This document shows, piece by piece, positions 1 through 8,945 of a DNA stretch of 64,000 nucleotides. The position numbers and the translations under genes are program-made. The DNA lies in the NCBI GenBank assembly GCA_964434165.1, contig CAYSUS010000033.1:1-64000 (forward strand), in the 5' to 3' direction. The notes under the pieces were generated by a model. The model had not been told where the DNA came from. It worked only from the letters and a program-made list of their open reading frames with translations, and searched no databases. The number at the start of each line of letters is the position of its first letter. The stretch's first letter is position 1. The stretch comes from CAYSUS01 sp964434165 (GTDB lineage: Bacteria; Planctomycetota; Planctomycetia; Pirellulales; Thermoguttaceae).

Positions 1-599
1 GGCGAGCGCCCCGGTCTCCGGCGCGGAATGGTGGCGGGGCGCGAGGACGGCCGCTTCAGCTCCAGTTCCGTAACGATCACGTCCGACACCGCGCGGACTC
101 CGAGGGCCTGGTTCACGTGGTCCTTGATCTGACGCTTCAAGTCCACGAGCGACGGATCGCGGAAGTCGCCCGGCCTGGCCTTGCGAAGCAGTTCTTCGAC
201 CCCCTGGCGGACCCGGTTCTCACGCTGCGCCATCATCTGCCGCGCGATCGGTACCGCATCGTCGAAGAACGCCACGTGCAAGTCGAAGCGGGCTCCCAGG
301 TAGGGCATCCCCTCCGTCGGCTCCGGGGCAAACAGGTAGCTCCCCAGAGCGATCTCCTCGGGTTCGGGCTGGGAGGGCTTCGACGATCCTTTCAACGCGA
401 ACGCCGTGGCGCCCAAGACGTGCCCCGCGAGAGAGACCAGAAGAAGCGCCACGAGCACCCGACGCGTGAAGACCCGTTCCATGGCGCTAATCCAAGAGCG
501 CTTGGTTGGCGTCGGGCTTGCAGTCTGCGGGGCGGGGTTCTCCGGCGCGGACGGGGCTTGCGCGCCGGTCTTGGGCGAGGAGTCTGCCTGCTTGGCCAT
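1..599 (-). CDS. FliL-like flagellar basal-body-associated protein, partial (3' end cut)
   Basis: I translated this frame directly from the minus strand. It is open from an ATG at 599 to the window edge, giving 199 residues with no stop. The N-terminus is a Pro/Ala/Ser-rich cytoplasmic tail. One hydrophobic segment follows at about residues 47-67 (RRVLVALLLVSLAGHVLGA). Past it comes a soluble domain with a beta-strand pattern (LGARFDLHVAFF) and a helix ending in LVDLKRQIKDHVNQALG then VSDVIVTELEL. A single membrane segment followed by 'divide into small helix then a V-x-x-V-x-x-T strand' matches FliL, which stabilises the flagellar stator. This is inferred from pattern only. Pro/Arg-rich sequence follows, so the gene may run well beyond the edge. 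Another membrane-anchored planctomycete protein cannot be excluded. Confidence 0.55.
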   Translation of the reverse strand, partial: MAKQADSSPKTGAQAPSAPENPAPQTASPTPTKRSWISAMERVFTRRVLVALLLVSLAGHVLGATAFALKGSSKPSQPEPEEIALGSYLFAPEPTEGMPYLGARFDLHVAFFDDAVPIARQMMAQRENRVRQGVEELLRKARPGDFRDPSLVDLKRQIKDHVNQALGVRAVSDVIVTELELKRPSSRPATIPRRRPGRS

Positions 600-1264
600 C
601 TCGGATTCCTGGCGTCGTGGGGAATTGAATGCCACCAGCGAGGAGTACCCCGCCTGCCATCCGAGAAAGTCTAGCTCACCGCCTGGCAGTATGGTCTCGG
701 AAGAGGGGCGAGCCGAGCTGTCAGGTTGGCCGCCCTGCCCTCCCTCAAGGCCTGCCAAGCAAGGCTCGCGAAGGGGGCGCACAAAAATGGGGGCCTCTGG
801 CGGGTCACAATCCACAGTGACCCGATCGGGTGGCAAGGGCAAGGCAACCACCCGACCAACGTTCGTCAGAGGCCCCACGGGCCAGTTCCATCAATCGCAG
901 AATTCGGTTCTGCCATCCCACCATGGCAAGCACATCGAGTGCCGACCGCTTCCGTGTCTCGTTCGATTTGCCGTTCCTGCCGATAAGTTGCTTTTAAATA
1001 AGGGTTTAGAGCTTGATTTGCTGACGGTGGCTTAAGAACAACGCAAGGTGTTCCCCCCTGAAGTGAGTGTGCCTTTCTGCAACACTTGCCCATAGATTGC
1101 ACGCCGGCCGATTTCGTTCCCCTCACATTGCGTAGCTCCTTAGTTGTAAACGCGCTCTGTTGTCATGGGCGGGGGCTGGCAACCACCGAAACAATGCGAC
1201 TATCTCCACCGTATAGGGAGCTACGTCGCGATGCGCGCCGTTTCGCTCGTGCGCCTGGCGGGAA
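600..1264. other. 665-base intergenic region without a convincing gene
   Basis: The region lies between the divergent FliL-like gene and the lipid kinase gene. Short open frames here are low in quality and look like shadows. It holds a nested set of perfect inverted repeats at 790-876 (separate entry) and a more A/T-rich stretch around 985-1030. I could not assign a promoter with confidence. Confidence 0.6.
790..876 (-). other. Predicted structured RNA or DNA element (three nested stems)
   Basis: A perfect 10-bp inverted repeat, GGGGCCTCTG at 790-799 with CAGAGGCCCC at 867-876, extends inward by a G-T and a C-G pair. It encloses two separate hairpins. One is GGGTCAC/GTGACCC at 802-808 and 817-823. 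The other is CGGGTGG/CCACCCG at 827-833 and 848-854. Together they form a three-way junction. On the minus strand the outer helix is followed by CATTTTTG, so a transcript toward the FliL-like gene would end the structure next to a U-run. I cannot match it to a known RNA family. The strand is inferred from the U-run and the downstream gene. Confidence 0.4.
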
Positions 1265-2281
1265 GTGTCTGAACCGCGGGGCCTTGGTCGAGTCGGCGAC
1301 TGCCAACATTCCCCGGACTCCTCTGAAGAAGCCGTAGAGCACGTGTCCCCCGAGCCTAGCCGCGGAAGCTTGTCCCCCGAGGCGGATCACGTCATCGTCT
1401 CGGTCAATCCTGTTGCCGGCGCTGCCTCGTCCGGACTTCGGGCGGAGCGGCTCCGCGAGCTGGCCTCGGGTTGCGGGTTGAGCGTGGAGATAGTCAGCGA
1501 CCTGGAGCATCTCACGGCCCGGACGAACGAGTTGCATGCCAGCGGTCGCCTTCGCGCCCTGGTCGGCGTGGGCGGAGACGGGACGGCCGCGGAGCTTGTG
1601 AACCGAACCCGCCCCGGCGTGCCGCTGACGATGCTCCCCGGAGGTACTGAGAACCTTCTCGCCCGACACCTGCAGATCGGCCGCACACCCGAAGAAGTCT
1701 GTGAGACGATCCGCTCCGGCCGGCTGGTGCGGATGGATGCGGGCCGGGCGGGAGACCGCATCTTCCTGGTCATGTTGAGCTGTGGATTCGACGCGGACGT
1801 GGTCCACCGGCTACACCGTCGCCGCGGCGGCCACATTCGGCATCTGAGCTACGCCTGGCCCATTTGGGAGTCGCTCCGCGGGTACCCTTTTCCGGAATTG
1901 CACGTCCACTGCGAATCCGTGGACGGCGAGCACGAGGACATGGAGATATCCCTGTCCGCCGGCTGGGTCTTCGCGTTCAACCTGCCTTGCTACGGAGGCG
2001 GATTCCGAATCGCGCCCCAGGCCGACGGTTCGGACGGCCGTTTGGACCTGTGCGCTTTCCGCCTGAGATCGTTCTGGCACTCCTTGCGATTCGTGGCCGC
2101 GGTCAGTTGCGGCTGGCATCATCGCATGCGAAATTGCGTGATGCTCCAGGCCCGGCGGTTGCGGATCACCTCCACCATGCCTGTACCTTACCAGCTCGAT
2201 GGAGACCCTGGGGGGACGCTTCCCGTGGAGGTGGAGGTGATACCCGGCCGACTGACCCTGCTGGTTCCCCAGGAATCGTGA
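1265..2281 (+). CDS. Diacylglycerol/lipid kinase family protein (DAGKc domain)
   Basis: The protein resembles YegS/DgkB-type lipid kinases, which phosphorylate a lipid hydroxyl with ATP. The catalytic-domain core starts at about residue 42 (VIVSVNPVAGAAS). The nucleotide-binding GVGGDGTAAELVN motif follows, then LPGGTENLLARHL, equivalent to the usual P-x-G-T-x-N-x-x-A. The C-terminal half has the beta-rich pattern of the family, with FVMLSCGFDADVV and GWVFAFNLPCYGGGFRIAP. The total of 338 residues is close to the family length of about 300. The start is uncertain. I give the upstream GTG at 1265, but GTG at 1343 begins 14 residues before the domain and is equally plausible. The lipid substrate cannot be told from sequence. 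It lies 37 bases upstream of kdsA on the same strand, so co-transcription is possible. Confidence 0.85.
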   Translation: MSEPRGLGRVGDCQHSPDSSEEAVEHVSPEPSRGSLSPEADHVIVSVNPVAGAASSGLRAERLRELASGCGLSVEIVSDLEHLTARTNELHASGRLRALVGVGGDGTAAELVNRTRPGVPLTMLPGGTENLLARHLQIGRTPEEVCETIRSGRLVRMDAGRAGDRIFLVMLSCGFDADVVHRLHRRRGGHIRHLSYAWPIWESLRGYPFPELHVHCESVDGEHEDMEISLSAGWVFAFNLPCYGGGFRIAPQADGSDGRLDLCAFRLRSFWHSLRFVAAVSCGWHHRMRNCVMLQARRLRITSTMPVPYQLDGDPGGTLPVEVEVIPGRLTLLVPQES

Positions 2282-2318
2282 CCCCCTCGATCCGCATTCC
2301 TCCCGGTTCCCCAAGACC

Positions 2319-3149
2319 TTGTTGAACAACCCCGTACTGATCGGCCCTCACGCCTGCGGAATCGGCCAGCCGCTGCTGGTCATCGCTGGCCCGTGCGTGA
2401 TGGAGAGCGAGGCCTCGGTTCTCCACATCGCAGAGCGAGTGGCGGAGATCGCGGCTCGGCTCTCCCTGGCCGTGGTCTTCAAAGCATCGTTCGACAAGGC
2501 CAACCGCACGAGCGTCGAGTCGTTTCGCGGACCCGGTATCGACCGGGGCCTGGAGATCCTGGCCAAGGCGAAGGAGCGGACCGGGCTGCCGGTGACGACC
2601 GACATCCACGTACCCGAGCAGGCGGAGCCGGTTGCCCGAGTGTGCGATCTCGTGCAGGTCCCGGCGTTTCTGGCCCGGCAGACCGACCTGCTGGCGGCCG
2701 CGGCCCGCACGGGGCGGGCGGTCCACGTCAAAAAGGGGCAGTTCATGGCCCCCGCCGACATGAAGCACGTGTCGGCCAAGCTGGAGGCCGCCGGCTGCCG
2801 CGACGTGATACTTTGCGAGCGCGGCACCTTCTTCGGCTACGGCCGACTGGTCAACGACATGCGGGCCATTCCCCAGATGCAGGCACTCGGCGCGCCCGTG
2901 TTGTTCGATGCCACGCACAGCGTTCAGGAACCCGGCGGGCTGGGCTCGGCGACCGGCGGCAACCGGGCGATGGTCGAGCCGCTCGCGCGGGCGGCCACGG
3001 CGATCGGCGCCGACGGGCTGTTCTTCGAAACCCATCCTTCCCCGGATCAGGCCCTGAGTGACGGCCCCAACATGGTCCCGCTCGACCGGTTCGAGACCAT
3101 GCTCCGACGCCTGATCGCCATTCGAGCTACCTTGGAGGAATTCCTTTGA
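2319..3149 (+). CDS. kdsA: 3-deoxy-8-phosphooctulonate synthase (KDO-8-P synthase)
   Basis: KdsA condenses phosphoenolpyruvate with arabinose 5-phosphate to make KDO-8-phosphate, the precursor of the inner-core sugar of lipopolysaccharide. The 276-residue length fits. Family motifs are clear: VIAGPCVMES near the start, VFKASFDKANRTS, GLPVTTDIHVPEQ, VQVPAFLARQTDLL, VKKGQFMAP, ILCERGTFFGYG, FDATHSVQ and FFETHPSPDQALSDGPNM near the end. The Cys in ILCERG suggests the metal-dependent class, though the motif alone is weak evidence. Translation starts at TTG; two TTG codons are adjacent at 2319 and 2322. Its presence supports a Gram-negative envelope with LPS. Its stop overlaps the next start (TTGA), so the two genes are translationally coupled. 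Confidence 0.97.
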   Translation: MLNNPVLIGPHACGIGQPLLVIAGPCVMESEASVLHIAERVAEIAARLSLAVVFKASFDKANRTSVESFRGPGIDRGLEILAKAKERTGLPVTTDIHVPEQAEPVARVCDLVQVPAFLARQTDLLAAAARTGRAVHVKKGQFMAPADMKHVSAKLEAAGCRDVILCERGTFFGYGRLVNDMRAIPQMQALGAPVLFDATHSVQEPGGLGSATGGNRAMVEPLARAATAIGADGLFFETHPSPDQALSDGPNMVPLDRFETMLRRLIAIRATLEEFL

Positions 3150-4936
3150 ATCGCAAGTGCTTTTCGCAGCGCCATTACGGGCCCTGGCCCGCCGGCGCGT
3201 ATCTCGTCCTCACGTTCGGTTCTCTTCTGCTTGCGACAGCGGCCGGCTCCGGTTGCGGCGGCGACCGCGATTCGCGGCAGGACGGCCGCAGCCAATCGAG
3301 AGGGCTCCAAGCCATCGGCATCAGCGGGGATGAGCTGTTTCGTGTGGCCATGGAGAACTTGGAGCACGTGGAGGAATACCACAGCGGGGAGATGCTCGTG
3401 CAAGTTGTGGAGCGGCTCAACCAGTGGATTCGCACCGAGGATCCCATTCCGGGCTGGAAGCCCGACCCCATGCTCGATAGCCTGCCCCAGGCTCTGCGCG
3501 CCATCCCCGAGGTGCAGGACGTCGGCGAGCTGGAGTTCCGGCGCGAAGACGGCCTGAGGCTTCAAACCGCGACCTGGATCCGCGACATCGTCCGCTGGTC
3601 GCGGGGGGAATCGCGCGACGAATTGTCGCAGGCGCGGAAGCTGTTTGACTGGACGGTGCGCAACGTCCAGCTCCAGCCGGCCCCGGCGAGGGCCGACGAT
3701 CCCTTGGCTAGGGTACGCCGGGTCCCGTGGGAAACGCTGATGCTGGGCGAGGGCTCTCCCACGGATCGGGCGTGGGTCTTCATCCTCCTGGCCCGCGAGC
3801 TGGGGATCGATGCCGGAGTCATCGGTCTGGTCGAAGCGGGCGACGGGTCGGACGACCGCGTCAACACCTGGGCCGTGGGAGTGCGCATTGGCGAAGACGT
3901 CTTCGTCTTCGACGCCGCGCTCGGACTGCCGATCCCGGGGCCGGGGGGGGTTCGACTTGGGCCCGACGGACAGCTCGACGTGGCGCCCGCGACTCTTCGT
4001 CAACTGGGTGACGCCCCGGCGCTCCTCCGCCGTCTCGACCTGAGTCCGGACCGGATTTATCCGGTAAAGAGCGAGGATCTGGCCGGGGCGGTCGTGCTGC
4101 TTGAGGCGTCACCATCTGAGCTGTCGATGCGCATGCAGATGGTTGAGGACCGGCTGACGGGCCGCGAGCGCATGGTGCTCACCGCGCACCCGTCGCAGGC
4201 CGCGGAGGCCTGGAAAGCGGTTGAGGGGCTGCAACCCGCGCGGCTGTGGACCTGGCCGTTCCTTACCGTGTATCAGCGCCTCGAATTGAGGAGCAATCCG
4301 GAATTCGAGCGTCGCCAGGCGGTCGCCTTCGCGCCTTTTGAGATCGGCCGCAACAAATCCCTGTATCGGGGGCGCATCGCCCACCTCCGCGGGCGCCTTA
4401 CCGGGGAGGAGGGCGCCAGCCGCCTCTATCAGCAGGCCAGGCCCTCCGGTGCCGAGTTGAACGCGGCGCTGGCCGACGGGGTGGTGCGCAGGCTGGAAGG
4501 CGATCTGTATCTCATCGCCAAGCACCACGCGAGCTACTGGCTGGGACTGGTCTGCTTCGAACTGGCCAACTACCCTGCCGCGATCGACTACTTCGCCACG
4601 CGCACGCGCGAGGCGCTTCCCGAAGGTCTCAATCCGTGGAAGTACGGGACCCAGTACAATCTCGCCCGCAGCCTGGAAGCCAAGGGGGACTATGCCAGGG
4701 CCATTCAGACGTACCAGTCCGACGCCGAGGCGCCCGGATACCACGGCAACGCCTTGCGGGCCCGATGGCTGCGCGAGCTTACAACGGGGGACGCCCACGG
4801 GCCGGAGGCGGCGGCCGCGCGCGCCGCAGCGACCCGCAGCGCCGCCCCCTCAAAGACCGGGAAGGACGAACCGGCTGCTTCGACGGGGGCTTCGCCCGCG
4901 GAGCCGGGCAACCCCGTGGACGAGGGCTCGGACTGA
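3146..4936 (+). CDS. Exported protein with degenerate transglutaminase-like domain and TPR-like C-terminus
   Basis: This 596-residue protein starts at a TTG that overlaps the kdsA stop by four bases, with GGAGG about 8 bases upstream. An N-terminal hydrophobic segment at about residues 17-34 is followed by a Cys in GSGCGG, so it is secreted and may be a lipoprotein, although the lipobox is not classical. Residues of about 160-290 follow the transglutaminase/SLEI-type outline (KLFDWTVRNVQL, then GSPTDRAWVFILLARELGID, then NTWAVGV and FVFDAALG). The family's Cys is replaced by Thr-Asp and the His by Asn, so enzyme activity is unlikely. Near residues 455-545 there are TPR-like helices (YWLGLVCFELANYPAAIDYF; NLARSLEAKGDYARAIQTY). 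The tail is Ala/Pro-rich. The role is unknown; a protein-protein scaffold at the envelope is an inference. Confidence 0.75.
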   Translation: MNRKCFSQRHYGPWPAGAYLVLTFGSLLLATAAGSGCGGDRDSRQDGRSQSRGLQAIGISGDELFRVAMENLEHVEEYHSGEMLVQVVERLNQWIRTEDPIPGWKPDPMLDSLPQALRAIPEVQDVGELEFRREDGLRLQTATWIRDIVRWSRGESRDELSQARKLFDWTVRNVQLQPAPARADDPLARVRRVPWETLMLGEGSPTDRAWVFILLARELGIDAGVIGLVEAGDGSDDRVNTWAVGVRIGEDVFVFDAALGLPIPGPGGVRLGPDGQLDVAPATLRQLGDAPALLRRLDLSPDRIYPVKSEDLAGAVVLLEASPSELSMRMQMVEDRLTGRERMVLTAHPSQAAEAWKAVEGLQPARLWTWPFLTVYQRLELRSNPEFERRQAVAFAPFEIGRNKSLYRGRIAHLRGRLTGEEGASRLYQQARPSGAELNAALADGVVRRLEGDLYLIAKHHASYWLGLVCFELANYPAAIDYFATRTREALPEGLNPWKYGTQYNLARSLEAKGDYARAIQTYQSDAEAPGYHGNALRARWLRELTTGDAHGPEAAAARAAATRSAAPSKTGKDEPAASTGASPAEPGNPVDEGSD

Positions 4937-5103
4937 ATGCCCCCTTCGTGGGGCTGCTGCGGCGGCAACAATCAGGGAGCGCCGCGGGCGGCGGGCGCGC
5001 CTCCCTTGCCGCAAGTCGCATGGGCTGCTATCCTGGAGGGTTTGCGTGGGCTGAAGGAATGCACCCGGGGCGACCGCCGCCCCACTCGGCCGGGGATGTC
5101 GCG

Positions 5104-5382
5104 ATGAAAGACAAGATCCACCCGAAATACGTTGAGACCAAAGTGAGCTGCGGCTGCGGCAACTCCTTCGTCACGCGCAGCACCCAGCCGGAGCTCAAGG
5201 TAGACATCTGCAACGCCTGCCACCCCTTCTATACCGGGAAGCTGAAGTACGTCGATACGGCGGGCCGGATCGAGAAGTTCCAGAAGAAGTTCGCCGCCAC
5301 CGGCTACACCAGTATCAAGCGGGCGAAGAAGGCGAAGCCCAAGAAGGCCGACGCCGACTCCTCGGAGGCGCCGAGCACCTAG
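5104..5382 (+). CDS. rpmE: 50S ribosomal protein L31, zinc-binding type
   Basis: The 92-residue product begins MKDKIHPKYVETKVSCGCGN and carries the L31 signature NACHPFYTGK. The zinc ligands (CGCG near residue 16 and CNACH near residue 36) are intact, so this is the zinc-containing C+ form. The Lys-rich C-terminal tail (KRAKKAKPKK) extends about 20 residues past the common length and would suit rRNA contact. The ATG at 5104 is chosen because an upstream extension in the same frame is low-complexity and not L31-like. It sits 114 bases ahead of prfA, a pairing common in bacteria. Confidence 0.97.
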   Translation: MKDKIHPKYVETKVSCGCGNSFVTRSTQPELKVDICNACHPFYTGKLKYVDTAGRIEKFQKKFAATGYTSIKRAKKAKPKKADADSSEAPST

Positions 5383-5496
5383 CGGCGGCACGATCTCTCT
5401 TCGGCGGCCTCGTCTCCCCGCCGGTCGGCGCTGCGCGGCCTGAAGCGCGGCTCCGGGTGAGCGGCACTCCCCTCCCTCTCTCTCAGGCGCAACCGA

Positions 5497-6570
5497 ATGC
5501 GCGAAATGCTCGAAGAGAAGCTCCGGCGGTTTGAGGAGCTCGAGAAGTCGATGGTCGATCCGGCCGTCCTCGCCGATTCCCACCGGCTGACCGCCGTGGC
5601 GCGCGAGCGGGGCTCGCTGGCGCGCCTGGCCACGAAGTACCAGCGGTTCAAGAAGCTCAATCAGCAGATCCGCGAGGCCAACGAGATGCTTCAGTCCTCC
5701 GACGGGGAGATCCGCGAGTTGGCGGCGGCGGAGCTTCCCGAGCTGAAGCAGGAACGGGAGTCGCTTTGGGACGAGCTGCTCGACCTGACGATCGGCGGGG
5801 AGGACGCCAATCGCACCAAGTGCATGCTCGAGATCCGCGCCGGCACGGGCGGCGAGGAGGCGGCCCTCTTCGCCCGCGACCTCTACGAGATGTACCGCCG
5901 CTACGCCGAGAGCGAGCGATGGAAGGTCGAGGTCCTCGAGTCCAACCCGACCGAGCTCGGCGGGTTCAAGGAGATCGTGCTGGGCATCGAGGGCGACGAG
6001 GTCTTCCGGCGGCTGCAGTATGAGAGTGGCGGGCACCGCGTCCAGCGCGTGCCCGAGACCGAGGCGAAGGGACGCATCCACACCTCGGCCGCCACCGTGG
6101 CCGTGATGGCGGAGCCGGAGGACCTCGAGATCGACATCGACCCCGAGGACTATCGCGAGGACGTCTTCGCCTCCAGCGGACCGGGGGGACAGCACGTCAA
6201 CAAGACGGCCTCGGCGATCCGCCTGACACACTTCGAAACGGGGATCGTCGTCCAGTGTCAGGACGAGCGGAGCCAGCACAAGAACCGCGCCAAGGCCCTC
6301 CGCATGCTCAAGTCGCGCCTCTACGAGAGACGGCGCGAGGAGGAGCTCAAGAAGCGGGCCGAGGATCGCAAGACCAAGGTGGGCACCGGCGACCGGAACG
6401 CGCGCATCCGCACCTACAACTTCCCGGACAACCGCGTCACTGATCACCGGATCAACCTCACCCTCTATAAGCTCGACAGCATTATCGCGGGCAACCTCCA
6501 GCCGGTCATCGACGGACTGCTGGAATACGAGCGCCAGGAGCTGCGGTCGTCGTTCGGCACGATTGACTGA
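5497..6570 (+). CDS. prfA: Peptide chain release factor 1
   Basis: RF1 reads UAA and UAG in the ribosomal A site and triggers peptide release. The 357-residue length is typical. The protein has the N-terminal helical domain, then GTGGEEAALFARDLYEMY. Next comes the codon-recognition tripeptide in the P-x-T form that separates RF1 from RF2 (RVPETEAKGRIHTS). The universal catalytic GGQ is in SSGPGGQHVNKTASAIRLTH, followed by CQDERSQHKNRAKAL. The Gln of GGQ is the substrate of PrmC, whose gene lies 179 bases downstream on the same strand, so enzyme and substrate are encoded together as in many bacteria. Confidence 0.98.
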   Translation: MREMLEEKLRRFEELEKSMVDPAVLADSHRLTAVARERGSLARLATKYQRFKKLNQQIREANEMLQSSDGEIRELAAAELPELKQERESLWDELLDLTIGGEDANRTKCMLEIRAGTGGEEAALFARDLYEMYRRYAESERWKVEVLESNPTELGGFKEIVLGIEGDEVFRRLQYESGGHRVQRVPETEAKGRIHTSAATVAVMAEPEDLEIDIDPEDYREDVFASSGPGGQHVNKTASAIRLTHFETGIVVQCQDERSQHKNRAKALRMLKSRLYERRREEELKKRAEDRKTKVGTGDRNARIRTYNFPDNRVTDHRINLTLYKLDSIIAGNLQPVIDGLLEYERQELRSSFGTID

Positions 6571-6749
6571 GCCTGCCGCGACCTGGAGAATGGCGGGAGC
6601 GGGGCCGGCAGCGTTGCCGCGGGCGACGCGGAGCGCCGCCCCCCAACAAGCGGCGCGCGTTCCCCGCGGCAATTCCACAACTTCGGCAGCGTTTGTCGGC
6701 TCGTGGGATCGCCCTTTGCGCCAGGCCGCACTTCTCCCGCGCCTCCGCC

Positions 6750-7628
6750 ATGCCGCAGCAGGAAGTATGGACCGTCGGTCGGCTCCTCACCTGGACCACG
6801 GACTACCTCAAGGGTCGCGGGGCGGAGACCCCCCGGCTCGACGCCGAGTTGCTCCTCGCCGAAGCCCTGGGCTGCCAGCGAATCGAGCTTTACACGGCGT
6901 ACGACGAGGTGCCGGGCGATGCGCCGCGCGCCCTCTTCCGCGGGCTGGTGCGGCGCCGCGGGGAGGGGACGCCCGTCGCGTATCTGCTCGGACGCCGCGA
7001 GTTCTACTCGCTCAGCTTCCGCGTGACGCCGGACGTGCTGATTCCCCGTCCGGAGACCGAGCACCTCGTGGTCGCCCTGCTCGACCTGGCCCGGGAGCAC
7101 CCTCGGGACCGCCCCGTCACCGTTTGCGACGTGGGGACGGGGAGCGGCTGCGTCGCCGTGTGCGCTGCCCGGCACCTGCCCGACTGCCGCGTTACGGCCA
7201 TCGACGTCAGCCGCAAAGCCTTGGAGGTGGCGCGGGCGAACTGCGAGGACCACGGCGTGGCCGAGCGCGTGGACTTCGTCGAAAGCGACCTTCTCGACGC
7301 CGTCGCGGCCGACCGGCGCTTCGACTTCGTGGTCAGCAATCCGCCTTATGTGTCGGGGGGCGAGATGGACGGTCTGCCCCCCGACGTGCGCGAGCACGAG
7401 CCGCGCCTCGCGCTCGATGGGGGCGAGCGCGGGACCGACGTCATCGCCCGGCTCGTCCCCCAGGCCGCCGCGCACCTGGGGCCGGGCGGCCATTTGCTGG
7501 TGGAGATCAGCCCCATGATCCACGCCGAGGTGTCGGCACTGGTCGAGGCAGACGGCCGGTTTCGCGTGGGGCCCACCGTGGAAGATCTCGACCGGCGCCC
7601 CCGTGTGATCCAAGCGGCGAGGAAGTAG
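6750..7628 (+). CDS. prmC: Release factor glutamine methyltransferase
   Basis: PrmC (HemK) transfers a methyl group from S-adenosylmethionine to the GGQ glutamine of release factors. Starting at the ATG at 6750 gives 292 residues, the normal size. An in-frame upstream start adds 19 residues without family character. The N-terminal helical domain (LLTWTTDYLKGRGAETPRLD) is followed by GRREFYSLSFRV and IPRPETEHLV. The SAM-binding motif is VCDVGTGSGCVAVCAA and the catalytic NPPY is in FVVSNPPYVS. It follows prfA and precedes murA by 16 bases, so prfA, prmC and murA may share a transcript. Confidence 0.96.
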   Translation: MPQQEVWTVGRLLTWTTDYLKGRGAETPRLDAELLLAEALGCQRIELYTAYDEVPGDAPRALFRGLVRRRGEGTPVAYLLGRREFYSLSFRVTPDVLIPRPETEHLVVALLDLAREHPRDRPVTVCDVGTGSGCVAVCAARHLPDCRVTAIDVSRKALEVARANCEDHGVAERVDFVESDLLDAVAADRRFDFVVSNPPYVSGGEMDGLPPDVREHEPRLALDGGERGTDVIARLVPQAAAHLGPGGHLLVEISPMIHAEVSALVEADGRFRVGPTVEDLDRRPRVIQAARK

Positions 7629-7644
7629 GCAGGATCGCACCAGG

Positions 7645-8907
7645 ATGACCACCTTCCACATCACGGGTGGCCGGCCGCTTGCGGGCGAGATCCGCGTCAG
7701 CGGCTCCAAGAACGCGTCGCTGCCCATGATGGCCGTGGCGATCCTGACCGACGAGCCCGTCCGGCTCGAGAACGTCCCTTCGCTTGCCGACGTCCAGATC
7801 ATGGCCGACCTGCTCGCGCGACTCGGCGTAGGCAGCTCGCGCGATGAAGGCGGACGGCTCGTGCTCCATGCCGTGGATCGCGGCGAGGTCCGCGCGGAGT
7901 ACGAACTGGTGCGGCGCATGCGGGCCGGCTTCTGCGTGTTGGGTCCGCTGCTGGCGCGTCGGGGACGTGCCGAGGTCTCCCTGCCCGGCGGCTGCGCCAT
8001 CGGGGACCGGCCGGTCGATCTGCACCTGGCTGGGCTGGCCGCCCTGGGGGCGGACCTGCGGATCGATCGCGGCTACGTGGTGGGCCGCGCCGGCCGACTT
8101 CGCGGCACGACGGTCCATCTGCTGGGGCCTCGCGGCCCCACGGTCACGGGCACGGCCAACGTGCTCAGCGCCGCCGTCCTGGCCGACGGCGAGACGACGC
8201 TGGTGGGCGCGGCCGTCGAGCCGGAAGTCGTGGACCTGGGCGCCCTGCTTACCTCGATGGGCGCGAGAATCGAGGGGCTTGGCACGCCGACGGTCCGGGT
8301 CAAGGGAGTCGCGCGGCTCCGCGGCGCGGCGCATCGCGTGATCCCCGATCGCATCGAGGCGGCCACGCTCCTTACCGGGGCGGCCCTCACGCGCGGATCG
8401 GTCACGCTGCGCGACGCCGCGGCGGAGCATCTCACGGCGGTGATCGGCGGGCTCCGCGCGGCCGGCTGCGATCTCGAGTTCGATGGCAAGAGGATCGCCG
8501 TCTCCACGGGGCGCCGGCCGCGTCCCCTGGACTTGATCGCGACGCCCTACCCCGGCGTGCCGTCCGACGTCCAGGCCCAGCTCACGGCCCTGCTGTGCCT
8601 GGCGGAGGGCCGCAGCACCGTCTGCGACCGCGTGTTCCCGGGCCGCTTCATGCACGTGGCGGAATTGAACCGCCTGGGCGCTCGCATCGAGCGCCGGGAC
8701 GCCGCGGCGGTGATCGCCGGCGTGGATCGCCTCGTGGGGGCCGCCGTGACGGCAACCGACCTCCGCGCCAGCGCCGCGTTGGTTTTGGCCGGCCTGGCCG
8801 CCGAAGGGGAGACCACGGTGCACGCTGCCGAGCACCTCGATCGGGGCTACGAGCGCCTCGACGACCGCTTGCGGGGCCTCGGGGCGTCCATCCGCCGCAA
8901 GGAGTAG
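7645..8907 (+). CDS. murA: UDP-N-acetylglucosamine 1-carboxyvinyltransferase
   Basis: MurA performs the first committed step of peptidoglycan synthesis, adding enolpyruvate from PEP to UDP-GlcNAc. The 420 residues match the family. The start FHITGGRPLAGEIRVSGSKN carries the substrate-binding SGSKN. The catalytic Cys is residue 117 in LPGGCAIGDRP, so the fosfomycin-sensitive Cys form is present. FPGRFMHVAELNRLGA and the C-terminal GYERLDDRLRGLGA complete the pattern. It supports a peptidoglycan-containing envelope in this planctomycete. The gene ends 38 bases from the convergent YhaM-like gene. Confidence 0.97.
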   Translation: MTTFHITGGRPLAGEIRVSGSKNASLPMMAVAILTDEPVRLENVPSLADVQIMADLLARLGVGSSRDEGGRLVLHAVDRGEVRAEYELVRRMRAGFCVLGPLLARRGRAEVSLPGGCAIGDRPVDLHLAGLAALGADLRIDRGYVVGRAGRLRGTTVHLLGPRGPTVTGTANVLSAAVLADGETTLVGAAVEPEVVDLGALLTSMGARIEGLGTPTVRVKGVARLRGAAHRVIPDRIEAATLLTGAALTRGSVTLRDAAAEHLTAVIGGLRAAGCDLEFDGKRIAVSTGRRPRPLDLIATPYPGVPSDVQAQLTALLCLAEGRSTVCDRVFPGRFMHVAELNRLGARIERRDAAAVIAGVDRLVGAAVTATDLRASAALVLAGLAAEGETTVHAAEHLDRGYERLDDRLRGLGASIRRKE

Positions 8908-8945
8908 GACGACGGGCGTGCTCGCCGCGGCGCGGGATCCCGACG

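Noticed and set aside
979..986. GCCGATAA, the -10 of FliA-type promoters, near a FliL-like gene
   Set aside because: It is on the + strand, pointing away from the FliL-like gene, and no TAAA-type -35 lies at the right distance.
6055..6063. PET instead of PAT in the RF1 codon-recognition tripeptide
   Set aside because: P-x-T with Glu is common in bacterial RF1, so it is not unusual.
4972..6678. 568-aa open frame on the minus strand
   Set aside because: It is antisense to rpmE and prfA, which have clear family motifs. High GC makes long shadow frames common here.
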